A stretch of DNA of 64,000 nucleotides from an uncultured Bacteroidia bacterium (GTDB taxonomy: Bacteria; Bacteroidota; Bacteroidia; Bacteroidales; UBA932): contig CADBAY010000010.1 of NCBI GenBank assembly GCA_902792815.1, forward strand, positions 1-64,000, given 5' to 3'. The notes under the pieces are model-generated. The model did no database searches. It was not told the DNA's origin and was given only the letters and a program-made list of their open reading frames with translations. The position numbers were made by a program, and so were the translations under genes. Positions 45,987 through 54,801 of this stretch are shown here, in pieces (positions within the stretch are counted from its first letter, which is position 1; every line of letters starts with the position of its first letter).

Positions 45987-46074
45987 AGGAAAGATGCTCG
46001 AGTGGCTGAAGAGGCACGTCTGGAAAGCGTGTGACCGCCCAAAGCGGTTCCAGGGTTCGAATCCCTGTCTTTCC
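45987..46074 (+). tRNA. tRNA-Ser (GGA)
   Basis: 88 nt. The acceptor strand GGAAAGA pairs with TCTTTCC at the 3' end, followed by discriminator G. The anticodon loop CTGGAAA gives anticodon GGA (Ser, UCC/UCU). A long variable arm follows (CCGCCCAAAGCGG) and the T-arm is AGGGTTCGAATCCCT. No CCA is encoded. Confidence 0.95.
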
Positions 46075-46096
46075 GCGCAATGGAATGACACCGCAG

Positions 46097-46125
46097 GCGC
46101 CGCACGCAAGTGCGGCGTTTGTTTT
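46097..46125 (+). terminator. terminator after tRNA-Ser
   Basis: Perfect 8-bp stem CGCCGCAC / GTGCGGCG with loop GCAA, then TTTGTTTTT. A second weaker hairpin follows at about 46128-46166 (GGGTCC / GGACCC arms). Confidence 0.85.
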
Positions 46126-46232
46126 TAGGGGTCCCCGGTCGCAAGCCAGTTTGTGACCTGGGACCCTCCGTACACATCACGCCATCCTGCTTCCCTGCCC
46201 GACTCTCCCATAGCTAGATGGTTCACAAGGGG

Positions 46233-46263
46233 CTTGCAGCAAAGAGATAAATGATTATCTTTG
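46233..46263 (+). promoter_or_regulatory. promoter for the HExxH lipoprotein gene
   Basis: CTTG at 46233-46236, 19-bp spacer, TATCTTTG at 46256-46263; start codon 17 nt downstream. Confidence 0.65.
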
Positions 46264-46279
46264 CAAAAACCCTGTTACT

Positions 46280-48520
46280 ATGAGCATTAAGACCACTTTG
46301 CACGCACTGGCGGCCATAGCGCTGCTGTGCGGAAGCACCGCCTGCATAAACGACATTAAGCCTGAGACTGCCGTCAAGGCGGCAGACTGGCAGAATGTCT
46401 CCTCTTCCGATGGCATTATCGAGAAGGACGACCTTAGCATAGAATTCCCTTCCGGCACCTTCCCCGACGGAGAGAGGGTGGCCATATCCACAGTCAAGAA
46501 AGGCCTGGTGGGAGGAGAGCGCGAGGTCTCCGATTTCTACCAGATAACTCTGCCTAAGTCAGGCACTTCCAAGCCTTCCACAATCTACATCAAATGTCCG
46601 GAAGCCAGCGCAGACAAGATGGTGGTGGCCCGCACACCCTCGTGGAACAGGCACAAGGGCAAGAACGAGTATATGACTGCCGCCATCCTTGCCATGTTCA
46701 ATTCAGACAAGGGATATATGAAGGTCACTCTCCCCGAGGTGGACCCTTGCGAAGAAGAGAATCCTTACTTCAGCATCGGCATAATCCAGGGCTATACCGA
46801 GGAGGATACAAAAGCGGGAGAGGCGTCCAGATTCGCTTATGTCTCCGACCCCGAAGACATGCCGCAGACCAAGGCCGCCTCTTATAACTTCAGGTACACC
46901 TGGGCAATGGACACCTTCTCCCACGCGGCCTTTCTGGTCTATTCCCAAAAGTATTCGTACATAAACAATTTCCTCAGCACCAACATACCCGCGGCGCATA
47001 AGGTCCTGGAAGACCTCAAATTCCGGCTCCCCTCCAATACTATCATCTACAAGATTGAAGAATTCCCCAAGGACGACAACGCCTGGGGGTTTATGCAGAG
47101 TAGTAAATTCATTACCAGCTGGGGATATATCCGCTTGAATGCCAAGATGTTATACGAATTTGCCAATTCTGCCGGAACCGATTCTTTCACCACTATGCAG
47201 GGGCAGATCCAGCAGACCCTCGTACACGAGACCAGCCACGCCGTCCACGAATTCTCCTACGACCCCAGGACCGCCCCGGTCAGGAATGCCCAAGGCCTGT
47301 TGGGAGACGAGTGGGCCATGATGTCGGAGGCCATCGGATGCTGGACGGAAAAATTCACCGGCGACAGGAGGATAAGCGAGAACACCCCCTTCTTCTGCCT
47401 GCCCTTCACCAAGGAGTTCTGGCCTCACGAGAAGAGTTGGAGTACTTACCAGAGTCATGGCTACGGTATGGGATTCTTCATCGACCACCTGGCATCCAAA
47501 CTTGGAAACAGCGTAGTTGCAAAACTCTACCAAAACCAGCACGACGGTACGGCGAAGAGTGTACTTGAGGACTTTGACAAAGTTATGGCCGGCACCAAGA
47601 TGGCAACATTCCTGACAGACGCGACCGAGTACAGAGAGTTCCTTCAGGACATATACACCGGAAAGAAAGACAACCGCACGGAAATCCAGACTTTGGTGGA
47701 CACACGTAAATTCGCCGGAAGCTCAATGACGCTGGAAGGCGGCGTATTCCAGCGCGGGGTTCTCCTGCACAAAATAAGCATCACCAAAGATGCCTTGGAG
47801 AAGAATATCGACTACGACCTGTCTATCAACCAGCCAAGCGGCGATTTCATCACTTTTGTTTACGTCCGCAACGGACCGGCGGATTACTCCATAGTAGGCG
47901 TAACTTCCGATGATATGCCCGACGAGATTCCCGTCAAGGACATCCAGAAATTCGGCGGCATTCTATATTTTGCAACGTTCGTAAACGCTGTCAACAGCAT
48001 CGACTTCAATTATGACCTGAACAAGCGGAATGGCGCACACACTAACATAGAGATCGAATTTACCAAACCAGAAGCCGTTCCAAAAATCAAGTCCATCAGT
48101 TTTACCGGCGACTACCACGAAAAGAGCAGTTACACAGGCGAAACCGGCGTATCCTTCTTCAATGCCGGCTGGTGGGACGGTGTAGGCACGATCAAGACAA
48201 CTAAATCGGGTAACAACTATAAGGTCTCCGCAACGACTTCAGATGATCTTCAGCATCTGGAACTCACGATAGAGGCCAAAGGTAAAGCGTTCGGAGACAT
48301 CCTTGACCTGAAATACTGGGTACTGACAAAAGATGTTGACGAAGTCTTTACCGCCTCCCCCCTGAAGCGCAAGTCTTATTCGTCCGAGTCAGCACGCTGG
48401 GAAGCGACGCCAGCAGACTCGGAGTTCTACCTAAAGAACGAGCAGAAATGGATAGGTATTACATACACCTACGTAAAAGACAATTCCGACAAGATAGAAG
48501 TAGAGATGACATTTTATTAA
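46280..48520 (+). CDS. putative zinc metallopeptidase lipoprotein (HExxH)
   Basis: 746 residues. Lipobox STAC with Cys 22. A beta-rich region (about 35-200) precedes a helical domain holding LVHETSHAVHEF, with HETSH at residues 316-320; the downstream GDEWAMMSEAIGCWTEKF (about 345-360) offers a Glu as third zinc ligand, a gluzincin-like arrangement. The C-terminal 350 residues are beta-rich and unrecognised. I do not know the family by name. The metal-site reading rests on the motif alone. Exported to the envelope; it stands alone between the tRNA terminator and its own terminator, followed by another lipoprotein with its own promoter. Confidence 0.6.
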   Translation: MSIKTTLHALAAIALLCGSTACINDIKPETAVKAADWQNVSSSDGIIEKDDLSIEFPSGTFPDGERVAISTVKKGLVGGEREVSDFYQITLPKSGTSKPSTIYIKCPEASADKMVVARTPSWNRHKGKNEYMTAAILAMFNSDKGYMKVTLPEVDPCEEENPYFSIGIIQGYTEEDTKAGEASRFAYVSDPEDMPQTKAASYNFRYTWAMDTFSHAAFLVYSQKYSYINNFLSTNIPAAHKVLEDLKFRLPSNTIIYKIEEFPKDDNAWGFMQSSKFITSWGYIRLNAKMLYEFANSAGTDSFTTMQGQIQQTLVHETSHAVHEFSYDPRTAPVRNAQGLLGDEWAMMSEAIGCWTEKFTGDRRISENTPFFCLPFTKEFWPHEKSWSTYQSHGYGMGFFIDHLASKLGNSVVAKLYQNQHDGTAKSVLEDFDKVMAGTKMATFLTDATEYREFLQDIYTGKKDNRTEIQTLVDTRKFAGSSMTLEGGVFQRGVLLHKISITKDALEKNIDYDLSINQPSGDFITFVYVRNGPADYSIVGVTSDDMPDEIPVKDIQKFGGILYFATFVNAVNSIDFNYDLNKRNGAHTNIEIEFTKPEAVPKIKSISFTGDYHEKSSYTGETGVSFFNAGWWDGVGTIKTTKSGNNYKVSATTSDDLQHLELTIEAKGKAFGDILDLKYWVLTKDVDEVFTASPLKRKSYSSESARWEATPADSEFYLKNEQKWIGITYTYVKDNSDKIEVEMTFY

Positions 48521-48526
48521 TCTGAT

Positions 48527-48552
48527 GGGGCCGCCGCTGTGCGGCCCCTTTT
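48527..48552 (+). terminator. terminator of the HExxH lipoprotein gene
   Basis: Perfect 8-bp stem GGGGCCGC / GCGGCCCC (48527-48534, 48541-48548), then TTTT. Its T-run overlaps the -33 TTTG box of the next gene. Confidence 0.85.
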
Positions 48553-48580
48553 GAATTCTCCCAATTAATCCCTAAATTTG
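48550..48580 (+). promoter_or_regulatory. promoter for the lipoprotein nuclease gene
   Basis: TTTG at 48550-48553, 19-bp spacer, TAAATTTG at 48573-48580, then 6 nt to the ATG at 48587. Both boxes match the consensus exactly. Confidence 0.75.
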
Positions 48581-48586
48581 TCCGAT

Positions 48587-51040
48587 ATGAAAATTGGACA
48601 CATAATCATAGCACTTGCCGCTGCGGCCCTCGCAGCCTCTTGCTCAATAGGCACTATAGACGAAAGCCAGGCCCCTCTGGTATATCGCGAATTCACAGCA
48701 ACCCTCGACCCATCGACACGCACCGGCCTCGACGCCAACCTCAAAGTCCTCTGGGACCAGAGCGGCGAGAGCATCACCATAGTTGACGAGCAGGGCATAG
48801 GCTACAAGCTCAACCAGCAGAGCGTCAGCTCCGACCGCCGCACCGCCACATTCAGCGGAGCGGTTCCCGCAAGCGGCTGCATCCTGGCCGTTTACCCCTC
48901 GCAAGACAACATTGACTACGACGACGGCGCCCTTACCCTTACTCTCCCCCACGAGCAAGCCCCGGTTGAGGGCAGCTTCGCCTCCGGCGCCAACATCACC
49001 ATATCGAAAGTCAGCGGCAACAATCTGTCTTTCAAGAACATCTGCGGCATCCTATCGTTCACCGTCAATGCCGACAACGTTACTTCCATAAGCCTCAGCG
49101 CCGAGGAGCAGAGTGGCGGAGCCCTCACGGGAGCAGCCGTCGTGGGCTTCGAGGGCGAGAATCCGTATGCCCTTTCAGATTCGCAGAGCGGCAAGAAGCA
49201 CGTGGAGCTCAAAGGCACCGTCGCTCGTGGAAAGCGCTACATGGCCATAGTCTATCCCGGCACTTACGGCAATCTTAAGCTTATCTTTACCGACAGCAAA
49301 GGCCGCACTGCATCTTTCGACCGCAGCACCCCCATCACCGTGCAGCGCAGCAAGATTGTAAACATTTCTCCCATAACCATCAACGAGAGTGACTGGAAAA
49401 GCGACACAAGCAGCGACGGAACATTTAAACTTGTAACAAGTGCATCTTCGCTTCAGGAAGGCGATGAAGTGCTTATAGTGTACAATAGTGGAAGCAAAGC
49501 TCTCGGAGCAATCAGCAGTAACGGCAATTACCGGACAGAAGCAAACGTAACCATATCCGACAATACTATTGCCGACCCCTCCACTGCCGTTATCTTAACT
49601 CTTGAAGCCGGCAGCAGCGGTTCCACCTGGTCTTTCAAGGACGGAAGTAACTACCTTTCAAGCTCATCGTCCGGTAATAATCTCCAGAACTCAACATCCA
49701 AGAATGCCTATTCTAGCTGGAGCGTGAGTATTAATTCATCCAATGATGCTGATATTAAAGCACAAGCGGGAGCCAGTTCCTACATCAGATACAATATCAG
49801 CGCCACCCGTTTCAGTTGTTATAATAGCAATACCAATCAACAAGCTGTATCCATCTATCGCCGTGATGGGGCTTCCAGCGGTCCTGTCCTGCCCACCGTC
49901 ACCACTCTGGCAGCCGACAATATAAGCATGGCCGACGCCACCCTCTACGCATCATTCAAGGGCATCCCCACCACCCCGGCTCCCGTGGCAGCATTCTTCC
50001 GCTACGGCACTTCGAGCAGCAACCTCAATCAAGAAGTTTACGATAACGAGACCCTGCTCAACAGCAATTCCGGCAATTTCAGCGCCGCGCTCGTCGGCCT
50101 CTCCGAAGCTACCACCTACTACTACCAGGCCGTCATTACCCTTGGCAACGGTAACGATGTGGAGGGCAGCGTTTTGAGCTTTACCACCCGCTCGGCACAG
50201 CAGGCAAGCAGCAACGGTTACCTCGACTGCTACGAGGTCCCGGCAGTAGCTACTACCGGCGTACTTACCGCCGGCAACGAAACCAGCGGACGTGGATACA
50301 AGTGGTACAGGTTCTATACCACCAACTCCAACCGCAGGGTTGTAACGCACACCTTCAACGATGGTGGCCGCCAGTTCAGGAATTACACGGTAATGGTCGA
50401 CAAAGACCGCAAGGCTCCCATATGGGACGCTTTCATCATGCACAAAACCGTGTTCTTCGACTCCAATCTGGGGCGTGGCAGCTGGACCACCGATCCGTCC
50501 ATCCCTTCCGACTGGCAGAACAGCGAAACCCTGGGTGATTACCATAAGGGGCATCTGGTGGCATCCAACTACCGCCAGAACTACTCCTCCGCCCGAAACC
50601 AGACCTTCTACTATACCAACCAGGCACCTCAATACCAGACAAAGTTCAACGACGGCATCTGGAATCAGATGGAACAAAGGATCGTGGCGGTAGCGCCAAC
50701 CGGCAGGGATACCCTGTACGTAGTCGCAGGTGTACTATATGAAGGAAAATTCGTGAGCGGAAAGTTTGTTGAAGGAGAGCCGGAATATATATCAGGAGTG
50801 CCCATCCCCAGCCACTTCTACACCTGCCTTATGAAGTGTTCGTTCGATAACGGCGGCACCATCAACGGCGCCTCGGGATGTGCTTACCTGTTCAACAACC
50901 AGCCTTACTCCGACGGCAAGTACAACGACCACAAAGTCACCATCGACTCCGTCGAAGAGCGAGCCGGCCTGGACCTCTTCCACAACGTCCCCGACCTATT
51001 CGAGAACACCGCAGAAAGCCAAACCGCCGCAATACTCTAG
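48587..51040 (+). CDS. lipoprotein with C-terminal NUC1 (DNA/RNA non-specific) endonuclease
   Basis: 817 residues from the ATG at 48587; a TTG at 48578 lies inside the promoter box. Lipobox AASC with Cys 19. Modules in order: fimbrillin-like domain (about 30-260, TRTGLDANLKVLWDQSGESI), a Ser/Asn-rich beta domain (280-430), a fibronectin-III-like domain (435-545, TTYYYQAVITLGNG) and a NUC1 nuclease (from about 560). The nuclease motif is DYHKGHLVAS, with His 656 in the place of the catalytic His of DRGH, followed by QAPQYQTKFNDGIWNQME. Likely a surface nuclease for nutrient DNA/RNA or for competitors. Own promoter and near-leaderless start. Confidence 0.82.
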   Translation: MKIGHIIIALAAAALAASCSIGTIDESQAPLVYREFTATLDPSTRTGLDANLKVLWDQSGESITIVDEQGIGYKLNQQSVSSDRRTATFSGAVPASGCILAVYPSQDNIDYDDGALTLTLPHEQAPVEGSFASGANITISKVSGNNLSFKNICGILSFTVNADNVTSISLSAEEQSGGALTGAAVVGFEGENPYALSDSQSGKKHVELKGTVARGKRYMAIVYPGTYGNLKLIFTDSKGRTASFDRSTPITVQRSKIVNISPITINESDWKSDTSSDGTFKLVTSASSLQEGDEVLIVYNSGSKALGAISSNGNYRTEANVTISDNTIADPSTAVILTLEAGSSGSTWSFKDGSNYLSSSSSGNNLQNSTSKNAYSSWSVSINSSNDADIKAQAGASSYIRYNISATRFSCYNSNTNQQAVSIYRRDGASSGPVLPTVTTLAADNISMADATLYASFKGIPTTPAPVAAFFRYGTSSSNLNQEVYDNETLLNSNSGNFSAALVGLSEATTYYYQAVITLGNGNDVEGSVLSFTTRSAQQASSNGYLDCYEVPAVATTGVLTAGNETSGRGYKWYRFYTTNSNRRVVTHTFNDGGRQFRNYTVMVDKDRKAPIWDAFIMHKTVFFDSNLGRGSWTTDPSIPSDWQNSETLGDYHKGHLVASNYRQNYSSARNQTFYYTNQAPQYQTKFNDGIWNQMEQRIVAVAPTGRDTLYVVAGVLYEGKFVSGKFVEGEPEYISGVPIPSHFYTCLMKCSFDNGGTINGASGCAYLFNNQPYSDGKYNDHKVTIDSVEERAGLDLFHNVPDLFENTAESQTAAIL

Positions 51041-51190
51041 CTCCTCCTCCCTACTGCCGGGTCACGGTCGTCCCGCTGCACGTGGACTTGCATCCGTCGG
51101 GCCCTCCCCCTGCCCGTGTCCGAGGGTGGACACGCCCGCCCGCCGCCGCACCCCGCCGTCTCACGGCCCTGGCCGGCTCACGCCCTTCCC

Positions 51191-51343
51191 GTGTGCAAAT
51201 CAGCCCTTCCTGCTCACGGCACAGGCCCGTCACCCCCTCCCGTGTGCAAATCAGCCCTCCCTGCCCCCGGGACAATCCCGCTGCGGCCTCCCGTGTGCAA
51301 ATCAACCCTCCTTGCCCCCGGCACAGTCCCGCCACCGACGGAC
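51191..51343. repeat. 51-bp tandem repeat, three units
   Basis: Units start at 51191, 51242 and 51293, each beginning GTGTGCAAATCA and containing CCCTCCTTGCCCCCGG-like sequence. Confidence 0.85.
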
Positions 51344-51370
51344 ACCAGCGAACGGGGCGGTTAAGACCGG

Positions 51371-51472
51371 TCGGAAAGCTGCTGGCGGGCCCAGAAAAGA
51401 CGATAATTGTCCCGGGGAGCCTCGGAAGGCTGCTGGCGGGCCCAGAAAAGACGAAAACTGTCCCGGGGCCAG
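51371..51472. repeat. 51-bp tandem repeat, two units, partly inverted copy of the first array
   Basis: Units at 51371 and 51422 begin TCGGAA and contain GCTGCTGGCGGGCCCAGAAA and TGTCCCGGGG. The reverse complement shares CCCCGGGACAAT with units of the 51191 array. Confidence 0.8.
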
Positions 51473-51674
51473 CGGGATGCTGCAGCGAGCGGGCCTGCAG
51501 AGCAAAGTTAAAGCGCTGACTAATAGGAACTTAATTGATTCAGGGGGCCCGGTTTTCTGGCACCCTGAATTGCTTAAAGCCCTGCCTATCACCAACTTGG
51601 TTTTGCGCCCCCGCCCCCGGACACACACGGAAAGAAAGGTCAAAAGGGCGCTGCGTCAGGAGGTGGCGGTGCTG

Positions 51675-51740
51675 TTTTGGAGCCGTAAGCACCCTCGCTT
51701 GTAGAGGGAGGGGCCCGACGCGCAGCGGTGGGAGGGCGAG
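51675..51740 (+). repeat. intergenic copy of the GC-rich palindromic element
   Basis: AGCCGTAAGCACCCTCG followed by AGAGGGAGGGGCCCG (core 51706-51717) and GGGAGGG aligns with the coding-strand sequence of the insert in aroB and, less closely, in aroEK. Confidence 0.65.
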
Positions 51741-51788
51741 GGCCGAACGGCCCGAGGGCGGAAAGGCAGCCCGCCACCGACTGACACC

Positions 51789-51990
51789 AGCGGACGGGAT
51801 GGGGCGGCTAAGACCGGACGGGAGAACCACCAGCGGACAGGGCGGCGAAGTCAGGAAGGGAGATCCGCCATCGGAAGGGGCTGCTAGGACCGGACGGGAG
51901 AGCCGCCAGCGAACGGGACGGCGAAGTCATGATGGGAGAGCCCCCCAGCGGACTGGGTGCGAGAGCAAAAGACGTGACGGGAGCGGCGAG
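51789..51990. repeat. 38-43 bp tandem repeat, about five units
   Basis: Units start at 51789, 51832, 51870, 51908 and 51948 with A[GT]CGGAC/AGCGAAC starts and inner ACCGGACGGGAG or GGCGAAGTCA. The sequence just before it (51768-51788) matches 51333-51353. Confidence 0.75.
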
Positions 51991-52029
51991 AGCCAGACAG
52001 CCCAAAGCCTCCCCCGCTACACCCGAAAA

Positions 52030-53343
52030 CTACCTGGAATTAAGGGCGATGCGCGCCTGGAGCTCCCAGGTGCGGATGCGGTCTTTGTAAAGGTTGTTGC
52101 GGTTGACGGCCTCGATGTCGAGGGCACCGTCGGAATTACCACCCCAGCGGCGGCAATTGTACATCACATCAAAGATACGGCCGATACGATACTCGCGGCT
52201 CACACGAAGCGCCACCGCATAGTCTTCGCCATACTTGGTGGTAGGGAAATTGATCTCCCGAAGAAGCGGAGTCCAGAAGCCGCGCGGAGCCCCCAAGCCA
52301 TTGATCCTCAAAGCATTGTTGCGCCCGTTATCGGGCGTCCACTCGCGATGGTCGATAATTCCCGGAGGAAGCTCGTTAAGGTCAAAATCGGTAATCCGGT
52401 AAGTCCCCACCACCATAGCGCACCCCTGCTCGCGGAAAGCATCCACAAACTTCTGCACCGTATCGCTGCCCGAATACATATCGTCAGAGTCGAGCTGCAA
52501 CGCAAAGCGCCCGCAACGCGGATGATGCAAAGCGGCGTTCCAGTTGCCGCCTATGGCGTGGTAAGTCTTATCCTGGGCAATATAAATGAGCTTAGGATCA
52601 TCGAGGAATGACTTGATCACGTCCACCGTACCGTCAGTGCTGTTATCATCCACAACTATCACATTGTACGGGAAATCCGTCTCCTGGCTCAGCGCCGAAC
52701 GCAGGGCATCGCCGATGGTCTTAACCCTGTTGCGGCAAGGAATCACCACCGAAGCCTCAACCTCAAACGGCACGCTGTTCAAATCGACCTCCTTGAACTT
52801 GGGCTCCAGATAGCCCCCGATACGCTTCAGATGCGCAGTACAAGCGGCCTCCATCTCCACCTGCACCCCACGGTTGCGGGGATCCACATAGTCGAAAAGC
52901 TTCTCCCCCGACTTGCGGCGGTCGGTCTCCAGCTCATAATACAAGAACTCGTTGACATGCACCAGAGGACCGATCTCAGATACCCGGAGCCGCAGGTCGT
53001 ACAGACCAGCAAACTCATACTCGGCATCCATCTTCGAGGCAGCCTCCTTAAGCGCCGAAGTGCGGTAGAGCTGCACGCCGCCAAAGTCAAAATCATCACG
53101 CAGTGAACCCTTCTGATAATCAATCACAGGCGCGGGCGCATCACCGTCGAAATGGTCGGCATAAATCATCGCCGCGCCGCTGTCGGAAGCAATCTGCTCC
53201 AGGCGCTCCAGCCCGAAACGCACCCACGACAGCTCGGTTTGACGGGTGTAAATGAGAGTATATTCAGTGTCGGCGGCATCGGCCACCTGCTTTACACTTT
53301 TAGTCGATGCCCTCAGAGGCAAGTCAAATCGCTTGATATCCAT
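52030..53343 (-). CDS. family 2 glycosyltransferase with long N-terminal extension
   Basis: 437 residues. The GT2 (GT-A) catalytic domain begins at about residue 195: VVIPCRNRVKTIGDALRSAL, VIVVDDNSTDGTVDVI, the DXD-like LQLDSDDMYSGS and EDYAVALRVS near the acceptor side. The first 190 residues look like a degenerate second GT-A half (YADHFDGDAPA and LYDLRLRVSE). It transfers a sugar to an unknown acceptor on the cytosolic side. Its ATG overlaps the cstA stop by one base; the pairing with a peptide/pyruvate transporter has no clear logic. No membrane helices seen. Confidence 0.8.
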   Translation of the reverse strand: MDIKRFDLPLRASTKSVKQVADAADTEYTLIYTRQTELSWVRFGLERLEQIASDSGAAMIYADHFDGDAPAPVIDYQKGSLRDDFDFGGVQLYRTSALKEAASKMDAEYEFAGLYDLRLRVSEIGPLVHVNEFLYYELETDRRKSGEKLFDYVDPRNRGVQVEMEAACTAHLKRIGGYLEPKFKEVDLNSVPFEVEASVVIPCRNRVKTIGDALRSALSQETDFPYNVIVVDDNSTDGTVDVIKSFLDDPKLIYIAQDKTYHAIGGNWNAALHHPRCGRFALQLDSDDMYSGSDTVQKFVDAFREQGCAMVVGTYRITDFDLNELPPGIIDHREWTPDNGRNNALRINGLGAPRGFWTPLLREINFPTTKYGEDYAVALRVSREYRIGRIFDVMYNCRRWGGNSDGALDIEAVNRNNLYKDRIRTWELQARIALNSR

Positions 53344-54800
53344 TATTGACTACGACGATGTTTAACGACAAAAATAACAAGTATCACAGCGGCCACGGCT
53401 GCCCACATAGGCCCCATCCACGTAGTCCACTCCATAGGCAGCCCCAGGCAAGTCTTATCAACGCAGAAGAAGGTCACGCACACCGAGAACATAAACACAG
53501 CGGGAATGCCGGCGATAAGGAATTGCCAGCCACGGGGATACTTACGCACCAGCCACACGGTGATGGTGGCGAGGAAGAACACCGCCAGCGTCTGGTTAGA
53601 CAAACCGAAATAACGCCAGATGATGTTGAATCCGTCTTCATTGCTGATGTTGAACCACAGGAGCAGCGCCACACCCGCAAAGATGGGGATGCTGATCATC
53701 AGGCGCTTAAGTATCTTATCCTGCTTGACGTGGAAGAAGTCTGCGATATTCAGGCGAGCTCCGCGAAGGGCCGTATCGCCCGAAGTGATAGGCGCAGCCA
53801 CCACACCGAGGATAGCCAGTATGCTGCCCACGATGCCCAGCCAGTGCTTGCTGATGGCCGTGACCACCTGGGGGGCCGAAGCGCTCTGCAGACCGCACTC
53901 CGACATTCCTCCGTCGAAGAAGAAATAAGAACTCACGGCAGCCCAGATGAGCGCCACTACGCCCTCGGTAATCATAGCGCCGAAAAAGATGGGACGGCCC
54001 ATCTTCTCGTTCTTGAGGCAGCGCGCCATCAGCGGGCTCTGGGTGGCATGGAAGCCGCTCACCGCACCGCAGGCCACGGTAATAAACAGGCAGGGGAAGA
54101 TATTCTGCCCCTTGACTCCCACCGACGCAGCCCTGTTTTGCAGGCCGTCCCAGAACTCGGGGATGCCGGGCCATTTGATAAACAGGCACACCATCATCGA
54201 CACTGCCATAAACAGCAGAGCTATAGCGAACAGCGGATATATACGGCCGATGAGTTTATCGATGGGGAGCAGAGTTGCAATGATATAATAACCCAGGATA
54301 ACCAGGGCCCAGATGAGCACGTGATTCGACGAGCCGTTACCTGCAATATCTCCCAGGATGAGAGCGGGACTGTACACGAACACCGTGCCCACCATAAGCA
54401 GCAACACGGTGGTAAAGAACAAGATAAGCAACCTGCTGCCCTTGATCTCGGAACCTATTATCTCGGGATACGTAGCTCCTCCCTTACGAATGGAAAGCAT
54501 ACCCGAAAAATAGTCGTGGACCGCACCCGCAAAGATACTGCCCAGCACTATCCACAGGTAGCACGAAGGGCCGAACTTGGCGCCCATAATGGCTCCGAAT
54601 ATAGGCCCGGTGCCTGCAATGTTCAGAAACTGGATCATATACACCTTCCACGAGGGCATGGGCACATAGTCCACACCGTCGCGCATCGACACGGCCGGCG
54701 TAACCCGAGCAGGATCCGCCCCGAAAATCTTCTCGACCACCTTGCCGTAAATGAGGTAGCCGATGATCAGGGCGGCGATACTGATAAGAAACGAGAACAT
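53343..54800 (-). CDS. cstA: CstA-family (carbon starvation) membrane transporter
   Basis: 485 residues, about 12-14 transmembrane helices. The family segments GTGPIFGAIMGAKFGPSCYL, VHDYFSGMLSIRKGGATYPE, and SGFHATQSPLMARC are clear. CstA-type proteins import peptides or pyruvate. The protein is shorter than the 700-residue enterobacterial form but normal for the short Bacteroidetes type. It is followed by the GT2 gene with a one-base overlap, and galM ends 1 bp upstream. Confidence 0.9.
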   Translation of the reverse strand: MFSFLISIAALIIGYLIYGKVVEKIFGADPARVTPAVSMRDGVDYVPMPSWKVYMIQFLNIAGTGPIFGAIMGAKFGPSCYLWIVLGSIFAGAVHDYFSGMLSIRKGGATYPEIIGSEIKGSRLLILFFTTVLLLMVGTVFVYSPALILGDIAGNGSSNHVLIWALVILGYYIIATLLPIDKLIGRIYPLFAIALLFMAVSMMVCLFIKWPGIPEFWDGLQNRAASVGVKGQNIFPCLFITVACGAVSGFHATQSPLMARCLKNEKMGRPIFFGAMITEGVVALIWAAVSSYFFFDGGMSECGLQSASAPQVVTAISKHWLGIVGSILAILGVVAAPITSGDTALRGARLNIADFFHVKQDKILKRLMISIPIFAGVALLLWFNISNEDGFNIIWRYFGLSNQTLAVFFLATITVWLVRKYPRGWQFLIAGIPAVFMFSVCVTFFCVDKTCLGLPMEWTTWMGPMWAAVAAVILVIFVVKHRRSQ

Positions 54801-54801
54801 A

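Larger units (their letters stand above)
51041..52029. repeat. gene-free GC-rich repeat field between convergent genes
   Basis: 989 bp without a supportable gene. It holds three 51-bp tandem units, two further 51-bp units in related but inverted sense, a copy of the palindromic element also found inside aroEK and aroB, and about five 38-43 bp units. Open frames across it (for example 51116-51364) are by-products of the periodic GC-rich sequence. A short stem ATTCAGGG / CCCTGAAT lies near 51538-51569. Confidence 0.85.

Noticed and set aside
45822..46180. Minus-strand open frames over tRNA-Ser
   Set aside because: They are antisense to a clear tRNA and its terminator.
51191..51343. Possible CRISPR array
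   Set aside because: Units are adjacent copies with no distinct spacers, and no cas genes are in the window.
51116..51364. Open frame with repeated PVCKSALPA-like units across the 51-bp repeats
   Set aside because: The period of 51 is a multiple of 3, so any frame stays open; no start context, no promoter and the minus strand is open as well.
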